From Mumia xiangluensis (GTDB taxonomy: Bacteria; Actinomycetota; Actinomycetes; Propionibacteriales; Nocardioidaceae): a DNA stretch of 64,000 bases. Shown here piece by piece: positions 33,404 to 40,374 of this stretch; the stretch's first letter is position 1, and the number at the start of each line of letters is the position of its first letter. The DNA lies in the NCBI RefSeq assembly GCF_010994095.1, contig NZ_WJYO01000001.1:868001-932000 (forward strand), written 5' to 3'. The notes under the pieces are model-generated. The model did not search any database. It was not told the DNA's origin and worked only from the letters and a program-made list of their open reading frames with translations. The position numbers were made by a program, and so were the translations under genes.

Positions 33404-35437
33404 GTGGACGAACCTATGGCCCTGTACCGGCGCTACCGCCCGGAGACGTTCGCCGAGGTGATCGGCCAGTCGCACGTGACCGATCCGTTGCGGCATGCGC
33501 TCGCCAACAACCGCGTCAACCACGCCTATCTCTTCTCCGGCCCTCGCGGCTGCGGCAAGACGACGAGCGCCCGCATCCTCGCGCGAGCGCTCAACTGCGA
33601 GAAGGCCCCCGTCGCCGATCCGTGCGGCGAGTGCCAGAGCTGCCTCGACCTCGCCCGCGGCGGACCCGGCAGCATCGACGTGATCGAGATCGACGCGGCG
33701 AGCCACGGCGGTGTCGACGACGCGCGTGACCTCCGCGAGCGGGCGTTCTTCGCGCCGGTCAACAGCCGCTACAAGGTCTACATCATCGACGAGGCCCACA
33801 TGGTCTCGAGCCAGGGCTTCAACGCACTGCTCAAGCTCGTCGAGGAGCCCCCGCCGCACCTCAAGTTCATCTTCGCGACGACCGAGCCCGAGAAGGTCAT
33901 CGGCACGATCCGGTCGCGGACCCACCACTACCCGTTCCGGCTGGTCCCTCCGAAGACGCTCACCGCGTACCTCGAGGAGCTCGGACGTACGGAGGGGGTG
34001 CCGCTGGAGGCGACCGCGCTGCCGCTGGTGGTGCGGGCCGGCGGCGGCTCGGTCCGAGACACGCTCAGCGTCCTCGACCAGCTCATCGCCGGTGCCGATG
34101 ACGCCGGGGTGACGTACGACCTCGCCGCGGCGCTGCTCGGCTACACCCCTGACTCGCTGCTCGACGAGGTCATCGACGCGTTCGCTGCGGGCGACGGCGG
34201 GGCCGTGTTCGCGGCGGTCGACAAGGTCGTCGAGACCGGGCAGGACCCGCGTCGCTTCGCCGAGGACCTGCTCCAGCGCCTGCGGGACCTCGTCATCGTC
34301 GCCAACGTGCCCGACGCGATCGGCATGGGGCTGATCGACATCGCAGGCGATCGTGCCGAGCGCCTCGAGAACCAAGCCGCGCGCTTCGGTCGCGCCGACC
34401 TCACCCGGGCCGCCGACGTCGTCAGCGCGGGTCTCACCGAGCTGCGCGGCGCGACCGCTCCGCGTCTGCTCCTCGAGCTCATTTGCGCGCGCATCCTGCT
34501 GCCGGGCGCCGACGCGACCCCCGACGGCATCCAGGCACGTCTCGACCGCATCGAGCGGCGACTCACGATGGTCGGCGATGCGGCCCCCGCCCCGGCCGCC
34601 CCGCCGGTCGAGGCTGCCCCCTCTCCGCCGGTCGAGGCGCGAAGCGATCGAGACCAGTCCGCCCCCCCGGTCGAGGCTGCCCCCTCTCCGCCGGTCGAAG
34701 CTGCCCCCGCCCCGCCGGTCGAGGCTGCCCCCTCTCCGCCGGTCGAGGCTGCCCCCTCTCCGCCGGTCGAGGCGCGAAGCGATCGAGACCAGCCCGCCCC
34801 GCCCACCGGAGTCCCCGGTGTCGCCGACGTCCGCCGCCTGTGGCCGGAGATCCTCGACAAGGTCCGGGTGATCCGACGCTTCACGTGGGTGATGCTGAGC
34901 CAGAACGCCCAGGTCCACTCCCTCGAGGGCACGACGCTCACGATCGGCCTCGTGAACGCCGGTGCCCGGGACTCGTTCGCGCGCAGCGGGTCGGACGCGA
35001 TCCTGGTCCAGGCCCTGACCGACGTGCTCGGCGGCACCTGGCGCGTCGAGGCGGTCGTGGACCCGAGCGCGGGCAACGCGCCGGCCCCCACGCGTGCGCC
35101 CGCTCCGCAGCGTCCGGCGGAGCCCGCACCCCCCGAGACCCCGCGAGCCAACGCGCCGGCCGATCGTGACCAGGCTCCGCCGACGCAGGCGGACGATGCT
35201 CAGCAGACGCCGCCCACCCAGGCTGCTGCCCCGCCCGGACGCGAGCGGGCGAGCGCGGACGCGATCGCGGCTGCGCGCGCGAGCATCCGCGACGACGCCG
35301 CGCGGCCGGAGGCGTACGACCCGGACCACCACGCCCGGGCCGACGACCCGGCGATGGACAACGACGGTCTCAGCCATGAGGAGCTGCTCAGCCGGACTCT
35401 CGGCGCGCAGGTCATCAGCGAGATCCCGCACGACTGA
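33404..35437 (+). CDS. dnaX: DNA polymerase III subunits gamma/tau
   Basis: A 677-residue clamp-loader ATPase. LYRRYRPETFAEVIGQ at the start, Walker A GPRGCGKTTSARILARAL, a zinc site (NCEKAPVADPCGECQSC), Walker B IIDEAHMVS and the sensor FATTEPEKVIGTIRSR are all present. Residues ~400-465 are a Pro/Ala/Glu-rich linker made of PPVEAAPS-type repeats and two copies of PPVEARSDRDQ; a conserved C-terminal block follows (VRRLWPEILDKVRVIRRFTWVMLS). GTG at 33404 used; ATG at 33416 (MALYRRYR) is equally plausible. No slippery A tract for a gamma frameshift is seen. Immediately followed by a dispersed repeat. Confidence 0.94.
   Translation: MDEPMALYRRYRPETFAEVIGQSHVTDPLRHALANNRVNHAYLFSGPRGCGKTTSARILARALNCEKAPVADPCGECQSCLDLARGGPGSIDVIEIDAASHGGVDDARDLRERAFFAPVNSRYKVYIIDEAHMVSSQGFNALLKLVEEPPPHLKFIFATTEPEKVIGTIRSRTHHYPFRLVPPKTLTAYLEELGRTEGVPLEATALPLVVRAGGGSVRDTLSVLDQLIAGADDAGVTYDLAAALLGYTPDSLLDEVIDAFAAGDGGAVFAAVDKVVETGQDPRRFAEDLLQRLRDLVIVANVPDAIGMGLIDIAGDRAERLENQAARFGRADLTRAADVVSAGLTELRGATAPRLLLELICARILLPGADATPDGIQARLDRIERRLTMVGDAAPAPAAPPVEAAPSPPVEARSDRDQSAPPVEAAPSPPVEAAPAPPVEAAPSPPVEAAPSPPVEARSDRDQPAPPTGVPGVADVRRLWPEILDKVRVIRRFTWVMLSQNAQVHSLEGTTLTIGLVNAGARDSFARSGSDAILVQALTDVLGGTWRVEAVVDPSAGNAPAPTRAPAPQRPAEPAPPETPRANAPADRDQAPPTQADDAQQTPPTQAAAPPGRERASADAIAAARASIRDDAARPEAYDPDHHARADDPAMDNDGLSHEELLSRTLGAQVISEIPHD
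34603..34800 (+). repeat. In-frame repeat expansion in the dnaX linker
   Basis: About 24-bp units (CCGCCGGTCGAGGCTGCCCC and variants, 8 residues each) are repeated at least six times. Two 28-bp copies of GGTCGAGGCGCGAAGCGATC plus GAGACCAG lie at 34630-34657 and 34765-34792, exactly 135 bp apart. The reverse of that segment, GGTCTCGATCGCTTCGCGCC, resembles intergenic 35491-35512, so coding sequence and dispersed repeats share it. Confidence 0.75.
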
Positions 35438-35439
35438 GA

Positions 35440-35470
35440 TTTCGACTCGCTGCGCTCGCTCAACCAGCGG
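35440..35470 (+). repeat. 31-bp dispersed repeat, copy 1 (after dnaX)
   Basis: Begins TTTCGACTCGCTGCGCTCGC and ends CAACCAGCGG, two bases after the dnaX stop. It matches the copy at 35937-35967 at 30 of 31 positions in the same orientation. It runs into an uninterrupted run of eleven G at 35469-35479, then a partial second repeat motif (GGTCTCGATCCCTTCGCGCC) at 35491-35510. Confidence 0.85.
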
Positions 35471-35561
35471 GGGGGGGGGCTGCGTGGTCTCGATCCCTTC
35501 GCGCCTCAGCCGACAAAGCGCGAGCGTGGGCTGGCGGGTGTTCGCCAACCTGTCGCCGTGA

Positions 35562-35933
35562 TGTCGTGTTCTCGCCACCTCGCGCAACTGGTTCCTCGCC
35601 GTCTACAAGGGCGCCAAGCCGTCGTACCCGAACTACTCGTTGTTCATCGTCGACGGCGACCGCGCGCCGTACGAGCAGGTGGTCCGCGGGCAGGCCGCTC
35701 CGGAGCTCGGTGACCACCTGTCGTTGTTGCCACAGGGCCAGTACGACCCCGCGTCGTCCACGTTCGGCTGGACGTTCGACGCGTCGTACGGGCTCGTCTC
35801 GGTCGGGAACGGCTACTTCTACGGCGCGTCCGGTGGCCGTGTCGTCGAGGACGGCGTGACCAAGCAGACGGGGGCGCTCGACCTCTACCGCTGGACCGGC
35901 GCCGTACCGACGCCGTTCGAGAAGGTGAGATAG
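35562..35933 (+). pseudogene. Orphan C-terminal coding fragment between direct repeats
   Basis: The frame is open from 35562 to the TAG at 35931-35933 and has clear coding bias: RNWFLAVYKGAKPSYPNYS, LFIVDGDRAPYEQVVRGQAA, FGWTFDASYGLVSVGNGYFYGASG, ending ALDLYRWTGAVPTPFEKVR. There is no start codon with a ribosome site near its beginning and no upstream domain, so it looks like the surviving 3' end of a gene of about 120 codons or more. A short stretch in another frame just upstream (GWRVFANLSP, ending 35561) may be the preceding part displaced by a frameshift. I do not recognise the family. Bounded by 31-bp direct repeats. Confidence 0.5.
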
Positions 35934-35936
35934 GGG

Positions 35937-35967
35937 TTTCGACTCGCTTCGCTCGCTCAACCAGCGG
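35937..35967 (+). repeat. 31-bp dispersed repeat, copy 2
   Basis: Same orientation as 35440-35470, one mismatch, starting three bases after the fragment's stop codon. Followed by a degenerate doublet CCAGCGGAGCGCT at 35959-35971 and 35984-35996. Confidence 0.85.
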
Positions 35968-36104
35968 AGCGCTGCTGGACCAACCAGCGGAGCGCTCTGG
36001 ACCCACCGGCGGAAGTCCTCCTGGACCGCGGCCCCACGCACCGGCGTGCTTCCGTACGCTGTGGGCGTGGAGGTCGCGGGCAGGCGGCCGCGAGAGGAGC
36101 ACCG

Positions 36105-37109
36105 ATGGGCAGCTGGCAGGCGGACGTTCTCGGCGACGGCTACGAGCAGCGCCGGATCGATCTGGGCGTCGACCCGGACGGCGAGGGTGCGATCGACGCC
36201 ACCCTCGTACGCCGCGTACCTCGTGACGGCGAGCAGACCTCGGGTGCGGTGCTCTACGTCCACGGGTTCACCGACTACTTCTTCCAGACCGCGCTCGCTG
36301 ACTTCTTCGCCGAGCGAGGGTTCGCGTTCTACGCGCTCGACCTGCGAAAGTGCGGCCGGTCGCTGCAGCCGGGTCACACGGCGCACTACGTGTCCGACCT
36401 CGCGATGTACGACGCCGAGCTCGAGCAGGCGCTCGCCATCGTGCGTGAGGAGACGGGCTCCGACGTGCTGCTGGCGGCGCACTCCACCGGCGGTCTGATC
36501 CTGCCGCTGTGGCTCGACCGTCGCCGCAAGGCGAGCGGCGTGCGCGGCGACGGCGTCGCGGGACTCGTGCTCAACAGCCCGTGGTTCGACCTGCAGGGCC
36601 CCGCACTCGGGCGTTCGCTCGGCACCGAGGTCATCAAGCTCGTCGGCAGGGTGAGGCCGACGAACGTCATCAAGCTGCCGCCGGGTGACTCGTACGGTCA
36701 GAGCCTCGCGCACGCCGGCGAGTGGGAGTACGACGTCGCCTGGAAGCCGCTCGCCGGATTCCCGGTGACGTACGGGTGGATGCGCGCGATCCGGATCGGT
36801 CACGCGAAGCTTCACCGCGGCCTCGACATCGGCGTGCCCGCGCTGGTGCTGCGGTCGACCCGCACCCACTTCGCTCCCGCGTACTCCGAGAAGACCGACA
36901 CCGCCGACGCGGTGCTCGACGTCCGTCAGATCGCCCGGTGGTGCGGCTGCCTCGGCAACGACACCCGCGTCGTACCGATCGAAGGCGCGCGGCACGACGT
37001 CTTCCTCTCGCTTGCAGAGCCACGTCGTCGTGCGTACGCCGCGGTGGACACCTGGCTCCGGCACGACGCCGCCCTGCTCGCGCCGGTGCAGGAGCACGCG
37101 GCGGAATGA
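36105..37109 (+). CDS. Alpha/beta hydrolase (serine lysophospholipase/monoacylglycerol lipase-like)
   Basis: A 334-residue serine hydrolase. The oxyanion turn is VLYVHGFTDYFFQ, the strand FYALDLRKCGRSLQPG resembles monoglyceride lipases, and the nucleophile elbow is AAHSTGG with Ser127 (G-x-S-x-G replaced by H-S-T-G-G). The late His is in GARHDVFLS and an Asp precedes it (EKTDTADAVLD region). ATG preceded by GAGAGGAGC. Its TGA overlaps the ATG of the pab fusion (ATGA), so both genes are translationally coupled, although no biochemical link to folate is evident. Confidence 0.8.
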   Translation: MGSWQADVLGDGYEQRRIDLGVDPDGEGAIDATLVRRVPRDGEQTSGAVLYVHGFTDYFFQTALADFFAERGFAFYALDLRKCGRSLQPGHTAHYVSDLAMYDAELEQALAIVREETGSDVLLAAHSTGGLILPLWLDRRRKASGVRGDGVAGLVLNSPWFDLQGPALGRSLGTEVIKLVGRVRPTNVIKLPPGDSYGQSLAHAGEWEYDVAWKPLAGFPVTYGWMRAIRIGHAKLHRGLDIGVPALVLRSTRTHFAPAYSEKTDTADAVLDVRQIARWCGCLGNDTRVVPIEGARHDVFLSLAEPRRRAYAAVDTWLRHDAALLAPVQEHAAE

Positions 37110-39826
37110 TCCCGCCGACCGACCGGCGCCGGGTCGGTCCGTACGATCTCGCGACGCTGCTGCGGCGGTTGCGCGGGCGCGATCGGCTCGTGGCGCTGGT
37201 CGGTGACTGGGATGGCGGCCGCGACCTCGTCGCGTACGACCCGGTGCGGGTGCTCGGCACCGACGAGGACCCGTTCGACCTGGGCACAGGCCCGGCGGGA
37301 GCGCGCGAGGCGGGCACCTGGATCGGCTGGTGGGGCTACCAGCTCGGGAGCCGGCTCGAGGAGGTCGGAGCGTCGCCCCCACGGCCCGAGCGGCTTCCTG
37401 ACGCCGAACTCGCCCTGTACGAGACGGTCCTGCGTCGTGTCGACGGTGCGTGGTGGTTCGAGTCGGTGGCAGGGCCTGAGGTGGCCGAGGTCCACTGGCA
37501 GCGCCTGCGCGACCTGCTCGACGGCGACGATCCTCAGCCCACGCCGTACGCGTTGGAGCCGTTCGCGTCCGTTCCCGACCTCGCGTCGCACCGCGAGGCC
37601 GTCCGGCGCGCGGTCGCGCACATCCACGCCGGGGACATCTTCCAAGCGAACATCTGCCTGCGGCTCCAGTCGCGGATCGAGGGCGCCGATCGTGCGGGAG
37701 CTGCGCTGGAGATGTTCCTCGCCGGGGTCACGGCCCTGGCACCGGCGTACGCCGCGTACATCGCGGGGCGCGACGGCACGATCGTCAGCCTGTCCCCGGA
37801 GCTCTACCTGCGGCGGACCGGACGACACGTCGTGTCATCGCCGATCAAGGGCACCGCACCGGCTGACACCGACCCCGCGGACCTGGCGGCGTCGGTGAAG
37901 AACCGCGCCGAGAACGTGATGATCGTGGACCTCGTCCGCAACGACCTCGGCCGGGTCGCGGAGACCGGCAGCGTCCACGTCACCGCGACCGCAGCGCCCA
38001 GGCCGCACACCGGGGTGTGGCACCTCGTGTCCGACGTCGAGGCGACGCTGGTGCCGGATGCGACAGACGCCGACCTGCTGCGCGCGTCGTTCCCGCCGGG
38101 CTCGGTCACCGGAGCGCCGAAGGTGCGGGCGATGCAGGTGATCGGCGAGCTGGAGACGACCGGCCGTGAGGTCTACACGGGCGCCATCGGCCACGTTGGG
38201 CCGGGCGGGCTCGAGGCGAGCGTCGTCATCCGCACGTTCGAGATCCGCGGCGACCGTGTGTGGCTCGGCGTCGGTGGAGGCGTCGTCGCGGACTCGGATC
38301 CCGACGACGAGCTTCGTGAGTGCTTCACGAAGGCGTCGCCGCTGCTACGTGCTGTGGGAGCGGGGTTGGGGGGTCTCGATACGCCCTCGCCTAGCGGCTC
38401 GGGCTACTCGACCACCGAGGGTGGCGGCGGCTCGGGCTACTCGACCACCGAGGGTGGCGACGGCGGAACCCGCTGGTCGAGTAGGCCGAGGAACGAGGCC
38501 GTATCGAGACCCGACCCCGCCGCCGGCATCTTCGACACGCTCCTCGTGCGGGCCGGCCGCGCCGTCGACCTCGACGGGCACGCCGGCCGCTTCGCCGCGG
38601 CGGTCGCGGCGACGTACGCGGTGCCGCTCGACGCGGCGACGCTGGCCGACGACCTGCGTCACCGTGCGGCCACCCTCGACGGCGACCACCGACTGCGGGT
38701 GTCCTACGACCCGGCCGCCGCCGACGTCGACGTGCGAGTCACGCCCGCGGGAGCGATCCCGACGGCGCCGTGGGTGCTCCACCCGGCCGTCGTCCCGGGA
38801 GGCTTGGGCGAGGTGAAGTGGAACGACCGCACGCTGCTCGCCGCGCTACCTGGTGCGCCTTGGGGCGACACCCACGACCCGCTGCTCGTCGACGAGGACG
38901 GCACGGTTCTCGAGACAGGGCGGGGCAACCTGTTTGCGGTACTCGACGACGGCATCCACACACCCGTGCTCGACGGCCGGATCTTGCCCGGCGTCACGCG
39001 GGCCGTCGTGCTCGCCCGGCTGCGGGCGCACGACGTGCCCGTGTTCGAGCGCCGGCTCCGCGTGGATGAGCTCGCGAGCGCCGGCGAGCTGTTCGTGACG
39101 AATGCGATCGGCCGCGTGCGCCCGGTCGCGGAGGTCACGGGCGTCGTACGGCTCGAGCCCGGCCCGACGACGCAGTGGATCCGAAGACTCGACGTCACGC
39201 CCGGGCAGTCCGGCCGCGGGCGGGACCAGTCGCCGCGATCGGTCGGCGCATCCGTCCTGCTGATCGACAACTACGACTCGTTCGTGCACAACCTCGCGCA
39301 GTACGTCCGGGAGCTCGGCGCCGAGGCAACGGTGGTCCGCAATGACGCCGTGACCGCGGACGACCTCCTGGAGCTGCGCCGTACGGGTGCCTTCACGCAC
39401 CTCGTCATCTCGCCCGGCCCCGGCGCGCCGTCGGAGGCGGGGGTCAGTGTCGAAGCCGTGCGTGCTCTCGGTCCGACCACGCCGATCCTGGGCGTCTGCC
39501 TCGGGCACCAGGCGATCGGCGAGGCGTACGGCGCCGCGGTCGCGCGCGCCCCACGCCCCGTGCACGGGGTGCCGTCGCTCGTGCACCACGACGGCGCGGG
39601 CGTGTACGCGGGGATGGACGGCCCGCTGGTCGCTGCGCGCTACCACTCGCTGATCGTGCGCGACCTCCCCGAGGAGCTCGTCGCGACCGCGTGGAACGGG
39701 GAGGGCGTGCTGATGGGCGTCCGCCATCGCGAGCACCCCGTCGAGGGTGTCCAGATCCACCCCGAGTCGATCCTCACGCCCCGCGGCCACGAGCTGCTCG
39801 CGAACTTCCTGCGCGGCCGCTCGTGA
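37106..39826 (+). CDS. pabBCA: Trifunctional p-aminobenzoate synthase: PabB-PabC-PabA fusion
   Basis: One uninterrupted 906-codon frame encodes all steps from chorismate to p-aminobenzoate for folate. Residues 1-415: aminodeoxychorismate synthase component I; Lys248 in SSPIKGTAP marks PabB rather than anthranilate synthase, with VKNRAENVMIVDLVRNDLGRV and GSVTGAPKVRAM. Residues 415-470: low-complexity linker. Residues 474-700: aminodeoxychorismate lyase, PLP-dependent class IV, with Lys571 in EVKWNDRTLL, VLETGRGNLFAV and ELFVTNAIGRVRPV. Residues 717-906: glutamine amidotransferase component II starting VLLIDNYDSFVHNL, with Cys798 in GVCLGHQAIG and His885/Glu887 in HPESILTPRG. There is no start codon near either junction, so separate genes are unlikely. 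Coupled to the hydrolase gene by ATGA. Confidence 0.92.
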   Translation: MIPPTDRRRVGPYDLATLLRRLRGRDRLVALVGDWDGGRDLVAYDPVRVLGTDEDPFDLGTGPAGAREAGTWIGWWGYQLGSRLEEVGASPPRPERLPDAELALYETVLRRVDGAWWFESVAGPEVAEVHWQRLRDLLDGDDPQPTPYALEPFASVPDLASHREAVRRAVAHIHAGDIFQANICLRLQSRIEGADRAGAALEMFLAGVTALAPAYAAYIAGRDGTIVSLSPELYLRRTGRHVVSSPIKGTAPADTDPADLAASVKNRAENVMIVDLVRNDLGRVAETGSVHVTATAAPRPHTGVWHLVSDVEATLVPDATDADLLRASFPPGSVTGAPKVRAMQVIGELETTGREVYTGAIGHVGPGGLEASVVIRTFEIRGDRVWLGVGGGVVADSDPDDELRECFTKASPLLRAVGAGLGGLDTPSPSGSGYSTTEGGGGSGYSTTEGGDGGTRWSSRPRNEAVSRPDPAAGIFDTLLVRAGRAVDLDGHAGRFAAAVAATYAVPLDAATLADDLRHRAATLDGDHRLRVSYDPAAADVDVRVTPAGAIPTAPWVLHPAVVPGGLGEVKWNDRTLLAALPGAPWGDTHDPLLVDEDGTVLETGRGNLFAVLDDGIHTPVLDGRILPGVTRAVVLARLRAHDVPVFERRLRVDELASAGELFVTNAIGRVRPVAEVTGVVRLEPGPTTQWIRRLDVTPGQSGRGRDQSPRSVGASVLLIDNYDSFVHNLAQYVRELGAEATVVRNDAVTADDLLELRRTGAFTHLVISPGPGAPSEAGVSVEAVRALGPTTPILGVCLGHQAIGEAYGAAVARAPRPVHGVPSLVHHDGAGVYAGMDGPLVAARYHSLIVRDLPEELVATAWNGEGVLMGVRHREHPVEGVQIHPESILTPRGHELLANFLRGRS
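38372..38511 (+). repeat. 140-bp palindromic repeat element read in frame inside pabBCA
   Basis: Left end GGTCTCGATACGCCCTCGCC...CTACTCGACCA (38372-38414) and right end TGGTCGAGTAG...CGTATCGAGACC (38474-38511) are inverted. Between them is a tandem 33-bp duplication (38396-38428 and 38429-38461) encoding GSGYSTTEGGG/GSGYSTTEGGD. The left arm matches 36 of 39 bases of the inverse of 4527-4565. It forms the whole PabB/PabC linker. Confidence 0.85.
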
Positions 39827-39833
39827 CAAGCGG

Positions 39834-40331
39834 CTAGGACGAACGCGTGCGGGAGCGGCGGCGTACGAGGGCGATGGCGGTCGCGACCAGCACGATCGTC
39901 AGCGCTGCGGCGACGAGCCCCCACCCCGTCGTGAGCCCGGCGCCGACGGCCGCGTAGAACGCCGTCATCCCGACCGTCGTCCACACGAGCGCCCACGCCG
40001 CGCAGCCCGGCAGCATCGCCAACAGGTAGTGGAGGAACGGCATCCGGATCACGCCCGCGCCGGCGTTCACGACGGTCTGGAGCCCGACGGTCAGGAACGA
40101 GACCGGGACGGCGATCACGCCCCACCGGCGGAGCATGTCGATGCCGCGTTGCGTCGAGTCGCCCGACAGCCACGCGTGGACGCGCGCACGCCAGCCGCCG
40201 GTCGGGTGGGTGTGCGAGAGGACCTGGCTGGTGACGACGCGCGCGATCCAGTACGTCGCCTGGGCCCGCAGGAACACGACGACGAAGAAGAACAGCCACA
40301 CCTCGAGGGCCGGTCCGTCGGGTCGCTCCAC
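39834..40331 (-). CDS. Small DedA/VTT-like membrane protein
   Basis: A 165-residue protein with about four hydrophobic helices. VWLFFFVVVFLRAQATYWIARVV, then a soluble stretch, then GVIAVPVSFLTVGLQTVVNAGAGVIRMPFLHYLLAMLPGCAAWALVWTTVGM matches the VTT/DedA core (the F-x-x-G loop, N-x-x-A-G and M-P-x-x-x-Y), which occurs in lipid scramblase/transport proteins. It is shorter than normal DedA (about 200) and the first helix pair is divergent. Converges on the pab gene with 7 bp between. Confidence 0.65.
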   Translation of the reverse strand: MERPDGPALEVWLFFFVVVFLRAQATYWIARVVTSQVLSHTHPTGGWRARVHAWLSGDSTQRGIDMLRRWGVIAVPVSFLTVGLQTVVNAGAGVIRMPFLHYLLAMLPGCAAWALVWTTVGMTAFYAAVGAGLTTGWGLVAAALTIVLVATAIALVRRRSRTRSS

Positions 40332-40374
40332 AGCAGAAGCCTAGGTTGCTGGCCGCAGTCGCCGGAGGCCGCGG

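Noticed and set aside
33404-35437. Programmed frameshift producing a gamma subunit
   Set aside because: No A-rich slippery heptamer or suitable downstream hairpin is visible in the dnaX coding sequence.
32537-35587. A very long minus-strand frame (about 1016 codons) opposite dnaX
   Set aside because: It is the mirror of dnaX in GC-rich DNA: composition is Arg/Gly/Asp-rich without any domain, while the plus strand encodes a complete dnaX.
35561-35859. Genes in the other frames over the orphan fragment
   Set aside because: Their translations are Arg/Ser/Thr-rich shadows; only the frame ending at 35933 shows normal third-position GC and protein-like composition.
35440-35967. Insertion sequence bounded by direct repeats
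   Set aside because: No transposase, no terminal inverted repeats, and the repeats are 31 bp dispersed elements rather than target-site duplications.
37106-39826. Anthranilate synthase (TrpE-TrpG) instead of PABA synthase
   Set aside because: The first domain has PIKGT with Lys248, where TrpE has PIAGT, and a PabC lyase domain lies between the two halves.
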